Source: Aureobasidium sp. EXF-3400 (Eukaryota > Ascomycota > Dothideomycetes > Dothideales > Saccotheciaceae). From it: a stretch of 64,000 nucleotides of DNA. Below the pieces are notes generated by a model that was not told where the DNA came from, searched no databases, and saw only the letters and a program-made list of their open reading frames with translations. Positions 63,839-64,000 of this stretch are shown in pieces. The stretch is from contig SWBL01000096.1 in assembly GCA_024195585.1 (NCBI GenBank), forward strand, positions 86,000-149,999, read 5' to 3'. Each line of letters opens with the position of its first letter. Positions within the stretch are counted from its first letter, which is position 1. The translations under genes and the position numbers were made by a program.

Positions 63839-64000
63839 ATGTCCGTCGAAGCTGCCACCGCCCAAATGGCAAACACTACCATCTCCGAGCCCACCTCGAC
63901 TGCCGAGGGTGCTTCAGTCGGAGCCGGCGGCGACAAGCCCATCAACGCTTCTCAGAACGAGGCCGTCATCGCCAGCGCCGCCGAGGGTAGAAGACTCTAC
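63839..64000 (+). CDS. N-terminus of a probable RRM RNA-binding protein (cut by window end)
   Basis: The first 54 codons, open to the end of the window. A Thr/Ser/Ala-rich N-terminus (MSVEAATAQMANTTISEPTS) runs to VIASAAEGRRLY. That last segment resembles the opening beta strand of an RNA-recognition motif in fungal RNP-domain proteins (EGRRLYVGNL in known members), but the diagnostic residues lie beyond the window. ATG at 63839 has a good context (purine at -3) and follows a pyrimidine-rich leader. Confidence 0.6.
   Translation, partial: MSVEAATAQMANTTISEPTSTAEGASVGAGGDKPINASQNEAVIASAAEGRRLY

Overview
The window is nuclear DNA of a filamentous ascomycete (Pezizomycotina). Genes are dense on both strands. 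Most introns are 47-72 nt, with GT..AG ends and CTRAC-type branch points a few bases before the acceptor. The gene set is fungal: Zn2Cys6 regulator, TauD-type xanthine dioxygenase, SET9, HAT1, CBP3, TAH18, JSN1-type PUF protein. The tightly packed, roughly half-GC layout would fit a Dothideomycete, but that is only an impression. I see no plasmid, prophage, CRISPR array or intact transposon. Exon joints below were built by hand and checked by reading phase; family names rest on recognised motifs, with no database search.

Layout. 0-10 kb: DmpA-type peptidase, SUN-like protein SLP1, HAL4/SAT4-type kinase, HAT1. 10-16.3 kb: the least ordinary part, with poorly resolved RS-rich and coiled-coil genes, a PIG-P subunit, and an unrecognised 535-aa gene lying between two diverged copies of a 150-bp repeat. 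16.3-25 kb: ALG5, a nine-exon secreted nucleoside-hydrolase-like gene, tRNA-Gly(GCC), ISY1, xanthine dioxygenase and a disordered protein. 25-41 kb: C6 transcription factor, PPR protein, CCT8, PSR-type phosphatase, FAD oxidoreductase and an unknown gene. 41-50 kb: PIN1 and RPB9 (divergent), MRPL38 and SET9 (divergent), an MFS exporter and CBP3. 50-64 kb: PUF/RRM protein, NSE4 and ferrochelatase (divergent), a second MFS carrier, TAH18, and the first 54 codons of a probable RRM protein cut by the window end.

Most genes are unrelated housekeeping functions: chromatin (HAT1, SET9, NSE4), transcription and splicing (RPB9, PIN1, ISY1), ER glycan and GPI synthesis (ALG5, PIG-P), mitochondria (MRPL38, CBP3, HEM15, PPR protein) and cytosolic Fe-S assembly (TAH18). 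I see no biosynthetic cluster. PIN1 acts on the RNA polymerase II tail and RPB9 is a polymerase subunit, so their shared promoter may be functional, but this is inference.

Most noteworthy: the diverged repeat pair around the orphan gene; two genes (ISY1, PIN1) whose first coding exon is only ATG; 51-nt introns without stops hidden in HAL4 and HAT1; a nucleoside-hydrolase-like protein that has lost the Asp pair of its metal motif; a xanthine dioxygenase with an optional mitochondrial-type leader; and a ferrochelatase with the four cysteines of the animal-type [2Fe-2S] site. I do not see a clearly new multi-gene system.
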